NCBI RefSeq assembly: GCF_003315415.1 | Contig: NZ_QNSB01000008.1 | Span: 92,280 to 156,279, forward strand | Direction of reading: 5' to 3' | From: Brevibacterium sanguinis | GTDB lineage: Bacteria; Actinomycetota; Actinomycetes; Actinomycetales; Brevibacteriaceae | Length of the DNA: 64,000 nucleotides | Shown here: positions 55,139-63,848 of the stretch, one piece after another | How positions within the stretch are numbered: position 1 is the stretch's first letter | How the letters are laid out: the number at the start of each line of letters is the position of its first letter | The notes under the pieces: model-generated | The model's database searches: none | What the model saw: the letters and a program-made list of their open reading frames with translations, nothing else | Told to the model about the DNA's origin: nothing | Translations under genes and position numbers: made by a program

Positions 55139-55657
55139 TCAGCCTGCCGCGTCCCCGTCGTCCGGGTCGGGCGGGTCGACGCAGTCTGCGAGTGCGTCGA
55201 GGAAGTCGATGACGGCCTGACGCGATTCGACCGGCACTGTCCGTGCGATCTCGAGCATGGATTCGTGCATTCCGCCCAGCTCCGCGGCGACCTCGCGATG
55301 CGTGTGCTCGGTGACGGTGACGATCACCGAGCGGCGATCGGACGGGTGGGGAGTGCGCTCAACGTGTCCCGATCCGCTCAGTCGGTCGAGCAGCTTCGTC
55401 GTCGACGCCGTCGAGATGCCGAGATGAGCCGCGAGCTCCCGCGCCGTCAGGGGGATCCCCGCTCTGGTGCTCGCGATGATGTGCCGCAGCGCCTCGACGT
55501 CCGTCGCATTGACGTCCATGTCGGATTCCATCCTCCGCCGCATCCTCTGATCGGCGCGCCGGAATCGGCGGACCGCGGCGAGTAGGCCGACCGCGTCCTC
55601 CGTGCCCTCGTACCAGTAGCCGCCGGGCGGAGGGTCGGGATGCGGAGGGTTGACCAT
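55139..55657 (-). CDS. MarR family regulator divergent from the carotenoid operon
   Basis: A 172-residue MarR-type winged-helix protein. MDVNATDVEALRHII, TARELAAHLGISTASTTKLL and the wing GHVERTPHPSDRRSVIVTVT are typical. A MarR protein (CrtR) represses carotenoid genes from the same divergent position in Corynebacterium glutamicum and responds to geranylgeranyl diphosphate, so a similar role is likely here. ATG 55657 is preferred to TTG 55666. No Shine-Dalgarno is present, and TACCAT 8 nt upstream suggests a leaderless mRNA. Confidence 0.87.
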   Translation of the reverse strand: MVNPPHPDPPPGGYWYEGTEDAVGLLAAVRRFRRADQRMRRRMESDMDVNATDVEALRHIIASTRAGIPLTARELAAHLGISTASTTKLLDRLSGSGHVERTPHPSDRRSVIVTVTEHTHREVAAELGGMHESMLEIARTVPVESRQAVIDFLDALADCVDPPDPDDGDAAG

Positions 55658-55684
55658 GAGGATCAATGGTACTAGGTTGAAAGA

Positions 55685-55703
55685 TAGTTAGCCTAGCTAA
55701 TTA
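55685..55703. promoter_or_regulatory. Palindromic operator between the MarR gene and idi-crt
   Basis: TAGTTAGCCTAGCTAATTA is a near-perfect 19-bp palindrome (7 of 9 pairs) with TTAGC/GCTAA arms, sited 28 nt from the MarR start and 30 nt before idi. The MarR protein is the likely binder. The arms also resemble iron-box half-sites, so DtxR binding is an alternative. Confidence 0.7.
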
Positions 55704-55732
55704 CATTGACGAGCCGGAGATGGGACATCGCG

Positions 55733-56362
55733 ATGAGGATGACTGCCGAGGACCACGTGATCCTCGTCGACGACGACGGCGAGACCGTGGGCACCGCGCC
55801 CCGGGCGACCGTCCACACGACGCGGACCCCGCTGCATCTGGCCTTCTCCTGCTACGTCCTCGACGACACGGGGAACCTGCTCGTCACCCGCCGGTCCCTG
55901 GCCAAGACCGCCTGGCCAGGCGTCTGGACCAACTCGTTCTGCGGCCATCCTCGGATCGGGGAGACCTTCGAGGAGGCCATCGACCGGTACGCGGAGCACG
56001 AACTCGGTGTCGCGGTCAGCGAGATCCGATGTGTCCTGCCCGAGTTCCGCTACCGAGCCGTCGATGCCTCCGGAGTCGTCGAGAACGAGATCTGCCCGGT
56101 CTACTCGGCGAACCTGCGCGGCACCGTCCGTCCCCGTGCCGCCGAGGTGATCGACTGGAGATGGGTGCCGTTCGGTGAGATCGCCGAGGTGGTGCGCCTC
56201 GCCCCGTGGACGGTCAGCCCGTGGATGGCGGCCCAGGTCCCCGACCTCGCCGCAGTGCTCGCCCGGATCCGGACGTCCCTCGGGACCGACGAATGCTCGG
56301 AGGAGTCCACGGACGGGCCCGCCTCGACCGGGGAGCGCACCGCCATCGGGGCGCTGTCGTGA
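55733..56362 (+). CDS. idi: Isopentenyl-diphosphate delta-isomerase (type 1)
   Basis: A 209-residue Nudix-fold isomerase interconverting IPP and DMAPP. The active-site Cys is in TNSFCGHPRIGE and the acidic metal/proton-shuttle residues in VVENEICPVYSA; LHLAFSCYVLDDTGNLLVTRR is typical. The C-terminal 30 residues are a hydrophilic extension. ATG 55733 is used; ATG 55739 is an alternative. It is first in the operon, supplying DMAPP for GGPP synthesis, and overlaps crtE by 4 nt. Confidence 0.93.
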   Translation: MRMTAEDHVILVDDDGETVGTAPRATVHTTRTPLHLAFSCYVLDDTGNLLVTRRSLAKTAWPGVWTNSFCGHPRIGETFEEAIDRYAEHELGVAVSEIRCVLPEFRYRAVDASGVVENEICPVYSANLRGTVRPRAAEVIDWRWVPFGEIAEVVRLAPWTVSPWMAAQVPDLAAVLARIRTSLGTDECSEESTDGPASTGERTAIGALS

Positions 56363-57456
56363 CCTCGACGCCCCGGAGCGCCGACGAGGAGCTTGAGCGC
56401 GTGTTCTGCTCCGGGTTCGAACGCTCCATCCGCCTCGGCGACGATCACGACCGGTTGTGGACGGCGCTGTGCTCGGCGACGGCCGGCGGCAAGAGATTCC
56501 GACCGCGCCTGGTCGTCGCCGCGCACGACGCTCTCGACGGACACGCGCGACCGAGCGCCTTCCGCGCGGGAGCTGCGCTCGAGCTGCTGCACACCGCGTT
56601 CGTCATCCATGACGACGTCATCGACGGTGAGGACACCCGTCGAGGCCGTCTCAACGTCTCCGGATCCTTCGCCGCGCACGCCCGGTCCCGAGGCGCGGAG
56701 GAGGCAGCGGCCCGGCATCAGGGGACGGCGGCGGGAATCCTCGCGGGTGACCTCGCGCTGCTGTCCGCGATGACCCTCGTCGCGCGATGCGGCGCCGGCG
56801 CCGAGGTGGTCGACCAGCTCATCGAGCTCGTCGAGGAGGCGGTCCACGCGACCGTCACGGGCGAGCTCACCGATGTCCGGACGGGGCTGTCCGCGGAGAG
56901 CGCGTCGATCGACGAGGCCCTGCGCGTGGCTGAACTCAAGACCGGCGCCTATTCGTTCCAGCTGCCCCTGCAGGCCGGGGCGATCCTCGCCGAGGCGCCC
57001 GCCGAGGTGACCGCGGCACTCGGGCACGTCGGCCGGTTCGTCGGCATCGGATTCCAGCTGCTCGACGACCTCCTCGGAGTCTTCGGCGACGAGACCCGCA
57101 CGGGTAAGAGCGCGACGAGCGACCTCAGGGAGGGCAAGATCACCTGTCTCATCGCAGCGGCTCGGCCGACGTCCGTCTGGCCCGAGGTGCAGGCCCTCAT
57201 CGGACTCTCGGACCTCAGCGACCACGAGGCCGCACGGGCGCGGGACCTGCTCGAGGAGTGCGGGGCGCGCGCCGTCGTGCAGACTCTGGCCGACCGCCAC
57301 CTCGACGCCGCGCTCACCGGTGCGGAACGCTCGGCGCTGCCGGACCCCGTCCTCGAGGTCATCAGCGATCTCATCGACGAGCTGCGCGACAACGCCGCCC
57401 TCGGCATGCGCGCCCCAGCTGCCGCTCGGGCGAGCTCCGAGAAGGTGCTCCGATGA
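56359..57456 (+). CDS. crtE: Geranylgeranyl diphosphate synthase
   Basis: A 365-residue trans-prenyltransferase. The first aspartate-rich motif is HDDVIDGEDTRRGR and the second is FQLLDDLLGVFGDETRTGKS; GGKRFRPRL binds diphosphate. It condenses IPP with allylic diphosphates to C20. The GTG start at 56359 overlaps the idi stop (GTGA), and the crtE stop overlaps crtB (ATGA), so translation is coupled. Confidence 0.94.
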   Translation: MTSTPRSADEELERVFCSGFERSIRLGDDHDRLWTALCSATAGGKRFRPRLVVAAHDALDGHARPSAFRAGAALELLHTAFVIHDDVIDGEDTRRGRLNVSGSFAAHARSRGAEEAAARHQGTAAGILAGDLALLSAMTLVARCGAGAEVVDQLIELVEEAVHATVTGELTDVRTGLSAESASIDEALRVAELKTGAYSFQLPLQAGAILAEAPAEVTAALGHVGRFVGIGFQLLDDLLGVFGDETRTGKSATSDLREGKITCLIAAARPTSVWPEVQALIGLSDLSDHEAARARDLLEECGARAVVQTLADRHLDAALTGAERSALPDPVLEVISDLIDELRDNAALGMRAPAAARASSEKVLR

Positions 57457-58298
57457 CCACGGCCGGCCGCTACGACAGCGTCGCGGCGGCAAGCGCCTCG
57501 AGAGTGATCAGCGGGTACTCGACCTCGTTCGGATGGGCCACCCGACTCCTGGGCGAACCGGTGCGCACGGACGTCCGCAGCATCTACGCCCTGGTCCGCA
57601 TCGCCGACGAGATCGTCGACGACCCCGATCCGATCCTCACCCCCGAGCTGCGCGCCGCTCAGCTCGACGACCTCGAGGCGGAGACGCTGCGCGCCCTGCG
57701 CTGCTCCCGCAGCGCCAACCTCGTCGTCCACGCCTTCTCCGCCGTCGCCCGGCGCTGCGGCATCGACGACTCGCTCGTGACTCCGTTCTTCGCCTCCATG
57801 CGCGCCGACCTCACGCGTAGCACCCACGATCCCGAGAGCCTGTCGGAGTATGTCTTCGGCTCCGCAGAGGTCGTCGCGCTCATGTGCCTGCGCGCCTTCA
57901 CGGTCGACGAACCGGCCGCCTACGATCGGTTGGCGCCGAACGCCCGCAGCCTCGGCGCCGGACTCCAGAAGGTCAACTTCCTCCGAGACCTCGGCGACGA
58001 CGTCGACATCCTGGGCCGGACCTATTTCCCCGGGCTCGACCCCACGACCTTCACCGACGAGGACCGCGACGCGCTGCTCGACGACATCGACCACGACCTC
58101 GCCTTCGCCGCCGAGGCGATCCCCGACCTTCCCTCGACCAGCCGACGGGCCGTCGCCGTCGCCCACGATCTCTTCGCCGCGCTCTCCCAGCGCCTGCGCC
58201 GGACTCCGGCCGCGGAGATCCGGCGCAGGCGCATCCGGGTCTCCGATGGGCGCAAGGCGCTCATCGTGCTGCGGGCGATGGCAGGGTGCACGGCATGA
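57453..58298 (+). CDS. crtB: Phytoene synthase
   Basis: A 281-residue squalene/phytoene synthase joining two GGPP to phytoene. SGYSTSFGWATRLL, YALVRIADEIVDD (first Asp motif) and LGAGLQKVNFLRDLGDDVD (second Asp motif, followed by GRTYFP) are diagnostic. It overlaps crtE and crtI by 4 nt each. Confidence 0.95.
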   Translation: MTTAGRYDSVAAASASRVISGYSTSFGWATRLLGEPVRTDVRSIYALVRIADEIVDDPDPILTPELRAAQLDDLEAETLRALRCSRSANLVVHAFSAVARRCGIDDSLVTPFFASMRADLTRSTHDPESLSEYVFGSAEVVALMCLRAFTVDEPAAYDRLAPNARSLGAGLQKVNFLRDLGDDVDILGRTYFPGLDPTTFTDEDRDALLDDIDHDLAFAAEAIPDLPSTSRRAVAVAHDLFAALSQRLRRTPAAEIRRRRIRVSDGRKALIVLRAMAGCTA

Positions 58299-60160
58299 GC
58301 GGCACGGTCGACCCGGGAAGGACGCACGGCATGAGCGGCGAGGCTCACGGGGACTGGACAGACGAAGTGCGGGACACGGCGCGGCCGAGCCGCAGGACGG
58401 TCGTCGTCATCGGTGGTGGGATCGCCGGTCTGGCGTCGGCCGCCCTCCTCGCGCGCGAGGGCTGCTCGGTCGACCTCGTTGAAGCCAGGGGCGAGCTCGG
58501 CGGGCGGGCCGGAGTCATCGAGCAGGAGGGGTTCCGCTTCGACACCGGACCGTCCTGGTATCTCATGCCCGAGGTCTTCGACCATTTCTTCCGACTGCTC
58601 GGGACCTCCGCCGAGGCAGAGCTGTCCCTGCAGCGCCTCGACCCCGCGTACCGGGTGTTCTTCGAGGGCGAGAGCGGAGCCCGGCCGGCCGACGCGGTCG
58701 ACATCAGGGCAGACAGGGCGGCCAACGTCGCCCTGTTCGAGGAGCTCGAGCCCGGAGCGGGACGCGCTCTCGAGAGGTACCTCGAGTCGGCCGCGCACAC
58801 GTTCGACATGGCCATCGAGCACTTCCTCTACACCTCGTTCTCCTCGCTTCGACCGTTCCTCTCCCGTCCGCTGCTCGGCCGGATCCATCGACTCGGACCC
58901 CTGCTGCTCCAGTCGCTCGAACGATTCGTGTCCCGACGCTTCGCCGACCGGCGGATCCGGCAGATCCTCGGCTACCCGGCGGTCTTCCTCGGGTCCTCGC
59001 CCGACCGCACACCGAGCATGTACCACCTGATGAGCGCACTCGATCTCACGGGAGGAGTCCTCTACCCGCAGGGCGGATTCGGTGCTCTCATCGACGCCAT
59101 CGTCCGGCTCGCCCGCGAGTCGGGAGTCCGCTTCCACACCGACACCGCCGCGACCGCGGTGCTCACCGACCCCCTCGAGGGAGCAGCCGCCTCGGCGGAC
59201 AGGGAGCCGGGCGCACGACGGGCACCTCGGCGCGGACGGGACAGGATGGGCCGCAGACCGCAGGCCCGAGCGACGGGCGTGCGGGTTCGCCGCGCCGACG
59301 GGACTGAGGACGACATGCCCGCTGATGTCGTCGTCGCCGCAGCCGACCTGCACCATGTCGAGACCTGCCTGCTCCCACCCGCGCTGCAGACGTACCCGGA
59401 GAGCTGGTGGGCCCGGAGGACGAGCGGACCTGGGGGAGTGCTCGTCATGCTCGGCGTTCGCGGCGGCCTTCCCCAGCTGGCCCACCACAGCCTGCTCTTC
59501 ACCCGCGACTGGTCGGCCAACTTCTCGGCCATCCGGTCGGGGACAGTGCCCGATCCCGCCTCGGTGTACGTCTGCCGGACCTCGGCGACGGACCCGGGTG
59601 CGGCGCCGGAGGGCATGGAGAACCTCTTCGTTCTCATCCCGATGCCCGCCGACCCGGCCCTGGGTCGTGGTGGGGTCGGCGGCACGGGCGCGCCGGCGGT
59701 CGAGGCCATCGCCGACAGGGCGATCGAGCAGATCGCACGGTGGGCGGAGATTCCCGACCTCGCCGAGAGGATCGTGACCCGCCGGACCGTCGGGCCCACG
59801 GACTTCGCCGAGGATCTGCGGTCGTGGCGCGGCGGGATCCTCGGGCCCGAGCACACGCTGTCCCAGAGCGCCGTCTTCCGAGCCGGCAACACCTCGAAGC
59901 GCGTCGAGGGTCTCCACTACGCCGGGTCGAGCACGATTCCCGGGATCGGTCTGCCGATGTGCCTGATCAGCGCCGAGATCCTCGTCAAACGACTCCGCGG
60001 TGACACTGGGATGTCACCGCTGCCGGAGCCGCAGTCGTCGCCGCCGTCCGAACCGCAGTCGTCGCCGCCGCGTTCCGGGAGGGTCGGATCCCCGGTCCCT
60101 CCTGACGACGATGACGCTGCCACGGACGATGTCCGCACTCCAGTCGGGGAGCGCCGATGA
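58295..60160 (+). CDS. crtI: Phytoene desaturase with low-complexity insertion and tail
   Basis: A 621-residue FAD-dependent desaturase making lycopene from phytoene. The dinucleotide motif is VVVIGGGIAGLASAALL (about 36), FDTGPSWYLMPE is the substrate segment, and the C-terminal LHYAGSSTIPGIGLPMCLIS is the carotenoid desaturase signature. Beyond the usual 500-550 residues there is an Arg-rich insertion at about 300-325 and a 60-residue Pro/Ser/Asp tail with a doubled PEPQSSPPS unit. ATG 58295 gives the 4-nt overlap with crtB seen at every junction; ATG 58331, in a repeated GCACGGCATGAGCGGC context and with AAGGA upstream, is an alternative. Confidence 0.94.
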   Translation: MSGTVDPGRTHGMSGEAHGDWTDEVRDTARPSRRTVVVIGGGIAGLASAALLAREGCSVDLVEARGELGGRAGVIEQEGFRFDTGPSWYLMPEVFDHFFRLLGTSAEAELSLQRLDPAYRVFFEGESGARPADAVDIRADRAANVALFEELEPGAGRALERYLESAAHTFDMAIEHFLYTSFSSLRPFLSRPLLGRIHRLGPLLLQSLERFVSRRFADRRIRQILGYPAVFLGSSPDRTPSMYHLMSALDLTGGVLYPQGGFGALIDAIVRLARESGVRFHTDTAATAVLTDPLEGAAASADREPGARRAPRRGRDRMGRRPQARATGVRVRRADGTEDDMPADVVVAAADLHHVETCLLPPALQTYPESWWARRTSGPGGVLVMLGVRGGLPQLAHHSLLFTRDWSANFSAIRSGTVPDPASVYVCRTSATDPGAAPEGMENLFVLIPMPADPALGRGGVGGTGAPAVEAIADRAIEQIARWAEIPDLAERIVTRRTVGPTDFAEDLRSWRGGILGPEHTLSQSAVFRAGNTSKRVEGLHYAGSSTIPGIGLPMCLISAEILVKRLRGDTGMSPLPEPQSSPPSEPQSSPPRSGRVGSPVPPDDDDAATDDVRTPVGERR

Positions 60161-60522
60161 CGCACATGCTCTACCTCGTCGCACTCCTCGTCTCCTCCGC
60201 CTGCCTCGTGGTGCTCGATCTCCGGTACCGGCTCGTGCTGCCTCGACTGAGGTGGCGCGCCGTGCTCGTCCTCGTCACCGGCGTCGTCTTCTTCCTCGCC
60301 TGGGACCTGGCCGCGATCGCCGCCGGCCACTACGCCGTCGGCTCGAGTGCGCTGATGACGGGGATCATGCTGGCCCCGGAGCTGCCGCTCGAGGAGATCG
60401 TCTTCATCACCTTCCTCTCCTACCTCGCCCTCCTCGTGCACCGAATCGCGGCTCGATCGCCCCGTGAGGCGCCACGATCGCCTCGGAAGGCGCGACGATC
60501 GCTCCGGCAGGTGCGACGATGA
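60157..60522 (+). CDS. crtYe: C50 carotenoid epsilon-cyclase subunit (CrtYe/Yc-like)
   Basis: A 121-residue membrane protein with three helices, one of two heterodimeric lycopene-type cyclase subunits. PELPLEEIVFITFLSYLALL is the conserved PxEE motif of the family. The C-terminal 22 residues (RSPREAPRSPRKARRSLRQ and on) come from a 21-bp DNA repeat and are not part of the family. It overlaps crtI and crtYf by 4 nt. Subunits of this type cyclise elongated C50 lycopene in decaprenoxanthin or sarcinaxanthin synthesis. Confidence 0.88.
   Translation: MTHMLYLVALLVSSACLVVLDLRYRLVLPRLRWRAVLVLVTGVVFFLAWDLAAIAAGHYAVGSSALMTGIMLAPELPLEEIVFITFLSYLALLVHRIAARSPREAPRSPRKARRSLRQVRR
60454..60516 (+). repeat. 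Three 21-bp tandem repeats at the crtYe 3' end
   Basis: CGATCGCCnCGGnAGGCGC-type units begin at 60454, 60475 and 60496, exactly 21 bp apart. The next repeat start, CGATGA at 60517, contains the ATG of crtYf at 60519. Confidence 0.85.
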
Positions 60523-60827
60523 GCTATCTCGCACTTGCCGGTCTCTTTCTCGCACCGTCGGTGGCCCTCGCCGTCCTCGCCACCTGGAAGCGTCGTCTCG
60601 GACGTTCTTGGTGGAAGGCCACGACGATGACGATCGGGATTCTCGTGGCGCTCACCCTGGTGTTCGACAACCTCATGATCGCCGCCGATCTGTTCAGATA
60701 CGACGCCGCTCGCCTCAGCGGTTGGCGCATCGGACTCGCCCCGATCGAGGATCTGGCGTGGCCGGTCGCGGCAGGACTGCTGCTTCCTGCTGTCGCCGCT
60801 CTGGCCCGCAGGGAGAGCGAACGGTGA
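60519..60827 (+). CDS. crtYf: C50 carotenoid epsilon-cyclase subunit (CrtYf/Yd-like)
   Basis: A 102-residue membrane protein with three helices, the partner of the preceding subunit. LTLVFDNLMIAADLF and GLAPIEDLAWPVAAGLLLP, with the PxED motif, are characteristic of the second cyclase subunit. It overlaps both neighbours by 4 nt. Whether the rings are epsilon (decaprenoxanthin) or gamma (sarcinaxanthin) cannot be read from sequence by eye; gene order CrtI-Ye-Yf-Eb matches the decaprenoxanthin cluster. Confidence 0.88.
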   Translation: MSYLALAGLFLAPSVALAVLATWKRRLGRSWWKATTMTIGILVALTLVFDNLMIAADLFRYDAARLSGWRIGLAPIEDLAWPVAAGLLLPAVAALARRESER

Positions 60828-61705
60828 GCGGGGTGCTCGCCCCCGAGGCGCTCCGCCAGCTCGTCGGATCCTCGCGGCCCCTCAGCTGGGTCAACACCGC
60901 GTACCCGTTCGCCGCCGCGTACCTGATGTCGGGCGGTGAGTCGGTCGTTCACCTCGGCGTGGGAACCATGTTCTTCCTGTTCCCCTACAACCTTCTCATG
61001 TACGGCATCAATGACGTGTTCGACTACGAGTCGGATCTGCGCAATCCGCGCAAGGGCGGGATCGAGGGCATCGTCCTGTCCTCCCGGTGGCACCGGCTCA
61101 CCCTGCGGGCCGCGGCGCTGCTGGCCGCACCGTTCCTCCTCGTGCTGCTCGCCGCGGGCACACTGGTCTCGGCGGTGGTCCTCATCGTCACGATGTTCAC
61201 CGTCGTCGCCTACTCGGCGCCCGGGATCCGGCTCAAGGAGCGTCCGGTCATCGACTCGATGACGTCCGCGGCGCACTTCGTCGGACCCGCCGCATTCGGA
61301 TGCGCGCTGGCCGGCGCCTCGGCGACGCCGACCGTCGTCGCCTCCCTCGGCGGTTTCTTCCTCTGGGGGATGGCCTCGCAGGCGTTCGGCGCCGTCCAGG
61401 ACATCGTCGCGGACCGTGAGGCGGGCATCGCGTCCATCGCGACGGAGCTCGGCGCGGCGAGGACGGTGCGCACGGCAGTCGCGCTCTACGTCCTGGCCGG
61501 GCTCGTCATCGTGGCGGCAGACTGGCCGGGAGCCCTTGCCGGGCTGTTCGCGATTCCCTACATCCTCAGCATTCTGCCCTTCTGGTCACTGTCCGACGAG
61601 CGCTGTGAGGAGGCCAACCGAGGGTGGCGGCGCTTCCTCTGGCTCAACCTGGTCACGGGCTTCCTGCTCACCCTGCTGCTCATCGGCGTCGCCCGCGGCA
61701 CCTGA
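60824..61705 (+). CDS. crtEb: Lycopene elongase (UbiA-type prenyltransferase)
   Basis: A 293-residue membrane prenyltransferase with about eight helices. The two Asp-rich motifs are INDVFDYESDLRNPRKGG and VQDIVADREAGIAS, as in CrtEb/LbtBC enzymes that add C5 units to lycopene to give C50 flavuxanthin-type intermediates. GTG 60824 overlaps the crtYf stop. It is the last gene of the operon and completes a C50 pathway with idi, crtE, crtB, crtI, crtYe and crtYf. Confidence 0.92.
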   Translation: MSGVLAPEALRQLVGSSRPLSWVNTAYPFAAAYLMSGGESVVHLGVGTMFFLFPYNLLMYGINDVFDYESDLRNPRKGGIEGIVLSSRWHRLTLRAAALLAAPFLLVLLAAGTLVSAVVLIVTMFTVVAYSAPGIRLKERPVIDSMTSAAHFVGPAAFGCALAGASATPTVVASLGGFFLWGMASQAFGAVQDIVADREAGIASIATELGAARTVRTAVALYVLAGLVIVAADWPGALAGLFAIPYILSILPFWSLSDERCEEANRGWRRFLWLNLVTGFLLTLLLIGVARGT

Positions 61706-61742
61706 GGCCCGAGGCGTCGCCGACTCCCTCTGACCCGCACGC

Positions 61743-62369
61743 TCAGTCCGGTCGCTCCCAGGATGCGATCGGCCCGGGCACCACGGTGAACAGCGGGTGG
61801 GTCGGCGGCGCCGAGTCGGCGTCGAGGTCGGCGAGGCGCTCGGGGCTGCGTCGGCGGAGTTTGGCGAGCAGGTGCCGCCATTCGTACGCGACCTGCCCGT
61901 CGGTCACCGGGATCAGCGGAACCTCGAGGTCCGAGCCTCGGCCATCCGGAACCATGGCACCCGCACCTCGGCCGTCCCTCGCCTCGGCGCCCGCGTTCCG
62001 GCCACTCCCGACCGTGACGTCCGCACCTCGGTCGTCCTCGGCCTCGGCGCTTGAACCTCGCCCATCCCTCACCTCGGCACCTGCACCGTCACGACCCCCA
62101 GCCTCGGCGCTGCTGATCCCGGCCGGCACATCGATGCGGGAGCGATCGAACGAGTAGCCGCGGTTACTCGCTTCCTCCGCGACGGCCCGCAGGTACGCGC
62201 CGACGGCGGCGAGGGGGTCGGGCTGGGCGCGGAACCGCTCGAGCTGAGGGTGTCGGCGGTAGCCCTTCGTCCGTTCGGCGAGCACGGCTTGGGCGAGCAG
62301 CGCCTCGCGCCACACCGCGGTCAGCCCCTGCCGGTCGAGGAGGCCGGGGTGGAGGCTCCACAGTCGCAT
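61743..62369 (-). CDS. Pyrimidine dimer DNA glycosylase-like protein with a repeat insertion
   Basis: A 208-residue protein of the T4 endonuclease V-like/pyrimidine dimer glycosylase family (about 145 residues). MRLWSLHPGLLDRQGLTAVW, LLAQAVLAERTKGYRRHPQL and the C-terminal VTDGQVAYEWRHLLAKL are the family hallmarks. Residues 85-149 are an inserted block of about six Gly/Ala/Asp/Arg-rich 10-residue units (GAGAEVRDGRG type), placed between two conserved halves. GAGGAG precedes ATG 62369, and the N-terminus is at the right place for an enzyme that uses its terminal region in catalysis. Neighbouring genes give no functional hint. Confidence 0.82.
   Translation of the reverse strand: MRLWSLHPGLLDRQGLTAVWREALLAQAVLAERTKGYRRHPQLERFRAQPDPLAAVGAYLRAVAEEASNRGYSFDRSRIDVPAGISSAEAGGRDGAGAEVRDGRGSSAEAEDDRGADVTVGSGRNAGAEARDGRGAGAMVPDGRGSDLEVPLIPVTDGQVAYEWRHLLAKLRRRSPERLADLDADSAPPTHPLFTVVPGPIASWERPD
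61923..62117 (-). repeat. ~30-bp in-frame repeats in the DNA glycosylase gene
   Basis: CACCTCGGCCGTCC and GCCTCGGCGCC-type units recur about six times on the + strand, encoding degenerate GAGAExRDGRG units on the minus strand. Confidence 0.8.
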
Positions 62370-62378
62370 TCCAGCTCC

Positions 62379-63848
62379 TCAGGCGCCCCTCTTCGCCTCC
62401 CAGAACTCGCGCCGGGTCACCTCGTCGGTGCCGTCCCAGGCCTCGAGCCCGTCGATGTCGGGCATGTCGCTGCGGTGGAAGACCGGCTCGAGTCCCATCT
62501 TCCGCTGGCTCGTGTAGTTCTTCAGCAGCCGCATCGCGGTGGGGGCGAGGAAGAAGACGGCGACGAGGTTGGTCAGGGCCATGATCGACATGAAGATGTC
62601 CGCGGCCGACCACGCGAGCGGCAGGGCGATGACCGATCCGGTGAACACCGCGATCATGACGATGACGCGGTAGCCCATGACGGCCCCGCGGGCCCTGGTC
62701 TTGAACAGGTAGGCGATGTTCGCCTCGCCGTAGTAATAATTGCCGAGGATCGAGGAGAATGCGAAGAGGAAGATCGCGATCGTGAGGAAGTGCACGGCCC
62801 AACCGCCCAGCTGCGACGACAGGGCGGTCTGCGTCAGCGAGGCGCCCTGGGCCTCGTCGTAGACGGGATCGGACAGGAGCACGATGAACGCGGTGATCGA
62901 GCACACGAGGAGCGTGTCGAAGTAGACGCCGAGGCTCTGTACGAGGCCCTGCTTCGCCGGGTGCGAGACCGAGGAGGTGGCGGCCGCATTCGGCACCGAC
63001 CCCATGCCCGCTTCGTTGGAGAACAGGCCACGGCGCACCCCCTGCATGATGACGATGCCGATCCCGCCGCCGACGACGGAGTCGAAGCCGAGGGCATTGG
63101 TGACGATGAGCGCGAACATCGCGGGCACCTCGGTGATGTTGAGGACGACGACGACGCCGCCGAGGATGAGGTACGCGATCGCCATCACCGGCACGATGAC
63201 GGCGGAGATGTTCGAGATCCGGTGGACGCCGCCGAGGAAGATCAGCCCGGTGATGAGCGCGAGGCCGATGCCGAGCCCGATCGGCAGCCACGTGTCCGTG
63301 CTGGTGTCGACGCCGAGGCTCGTGGCCGTGGCGTCGACGATCGAGTTGGCCTGGAGCGAGTTGAAGACGAGGCCGTAGGTGACGGCGATGATGACCGCGA
63401 AGAGGGTGCCCATCCACGGCTTCCGCAGGCCGATGCTCATGTAGTAGGCGGGGCCGCCGCGGAAGGAGCCCTTGTCCTTGACCTTGTAGAGCTGACCGAG
63501 CGTCGACTCGACGAAGGCGGTCGCGGAGCCGAGGATCGCCATCACCCACATCCAGAACACAGCGCCGGGGCCGCCGATGGAGATCGCCAGGGCGATGCCG
63601 GCGATGTTGCCGGTGCCGACCCGGGACGCGGCGGAGATGCAGAAGGCCTGGAACGAGGAGATCGACTTGTTGCCGTCCTCGTCCCTGCCCGCCGACTCGC
63701 CGATGACGCGGAACATCTCCGGCAGCAGGCGCAGCTGGACGAGCCCGGTGCGGATGCTCAGGTAGATCGCCACGCCGATGAGGATGACGAGGAGCACCCA
63801 CCCGAGCCAGGTGTTGACTGCGGCGATGAGGCCGTCGAGGGAGTTCAT
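62379..63848 (-). CDS. Alanine/glycine:cation symporter (AGCS family)
   Basis: A 489-residue membrane protein with about 11 helices. ISAASRVGTGNIAGIALAI, FRGGPAYYMSIGLR, and the NEAGMGSVPNAAA segment are diagnostic of the Na+/alanine symporter family. It imports alanine or glycine with Na+ or H+. ATG 63848 is chosen because GGAG lies 8 nt upstream; ATG 63854 is only 2 nt from it. It lies 9 nt upstream of the glycosylase gene on the same strand, so both may be co-transcribed. Confidence 0.93.
   Translation of the reverse strand: MNSLDGLIAAVNTWLGWVLLVILIGVAIYLSIRTGLVQLRLLPEMFRVIGESAGRDEDGNKSISSFQAFCISAASRVGTGNIAGIALAISIGGPGAVFWMWVMAILGSATAFVESTLGQLYKVKDKGSFRGGPAYYMSIGLRKPWMGTLFAVIIAVTYGLVFNSLQANSIVDATATSLGVDTSTDTWLPIGLGIGLALITGLIFLGGVHRISNISAVIVPVMAIAYLILGGVVVVLNITEVPAMFALIVTNALGFDSVVGGGIGIVIMQGVRRGLFSNEAGMGSVPNAAATSSVSHPAKQGLVQSLGVYFDTLLVCSITAFIVLLSDPVYDEAQGASLTQTALSSQLGGWAVHFLTIAIFLFAFSSILGNYYYGEANIAYLFKTRARGAVMGYRVIVMIAVFTGSVIALPLAWSAADIFMSIMALTNLVAVFFLAPTAMRLLKNYTSQRKMGLEPVFHRSDMPDIDGLEAWDGTDEVTRREFWEAKRGA

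Noticed and set aside
58022..59917. 631-codon minus-strand frame opposite crtI
   Set aside because: It is an antisense shadow of crtI and crtB with no family features.
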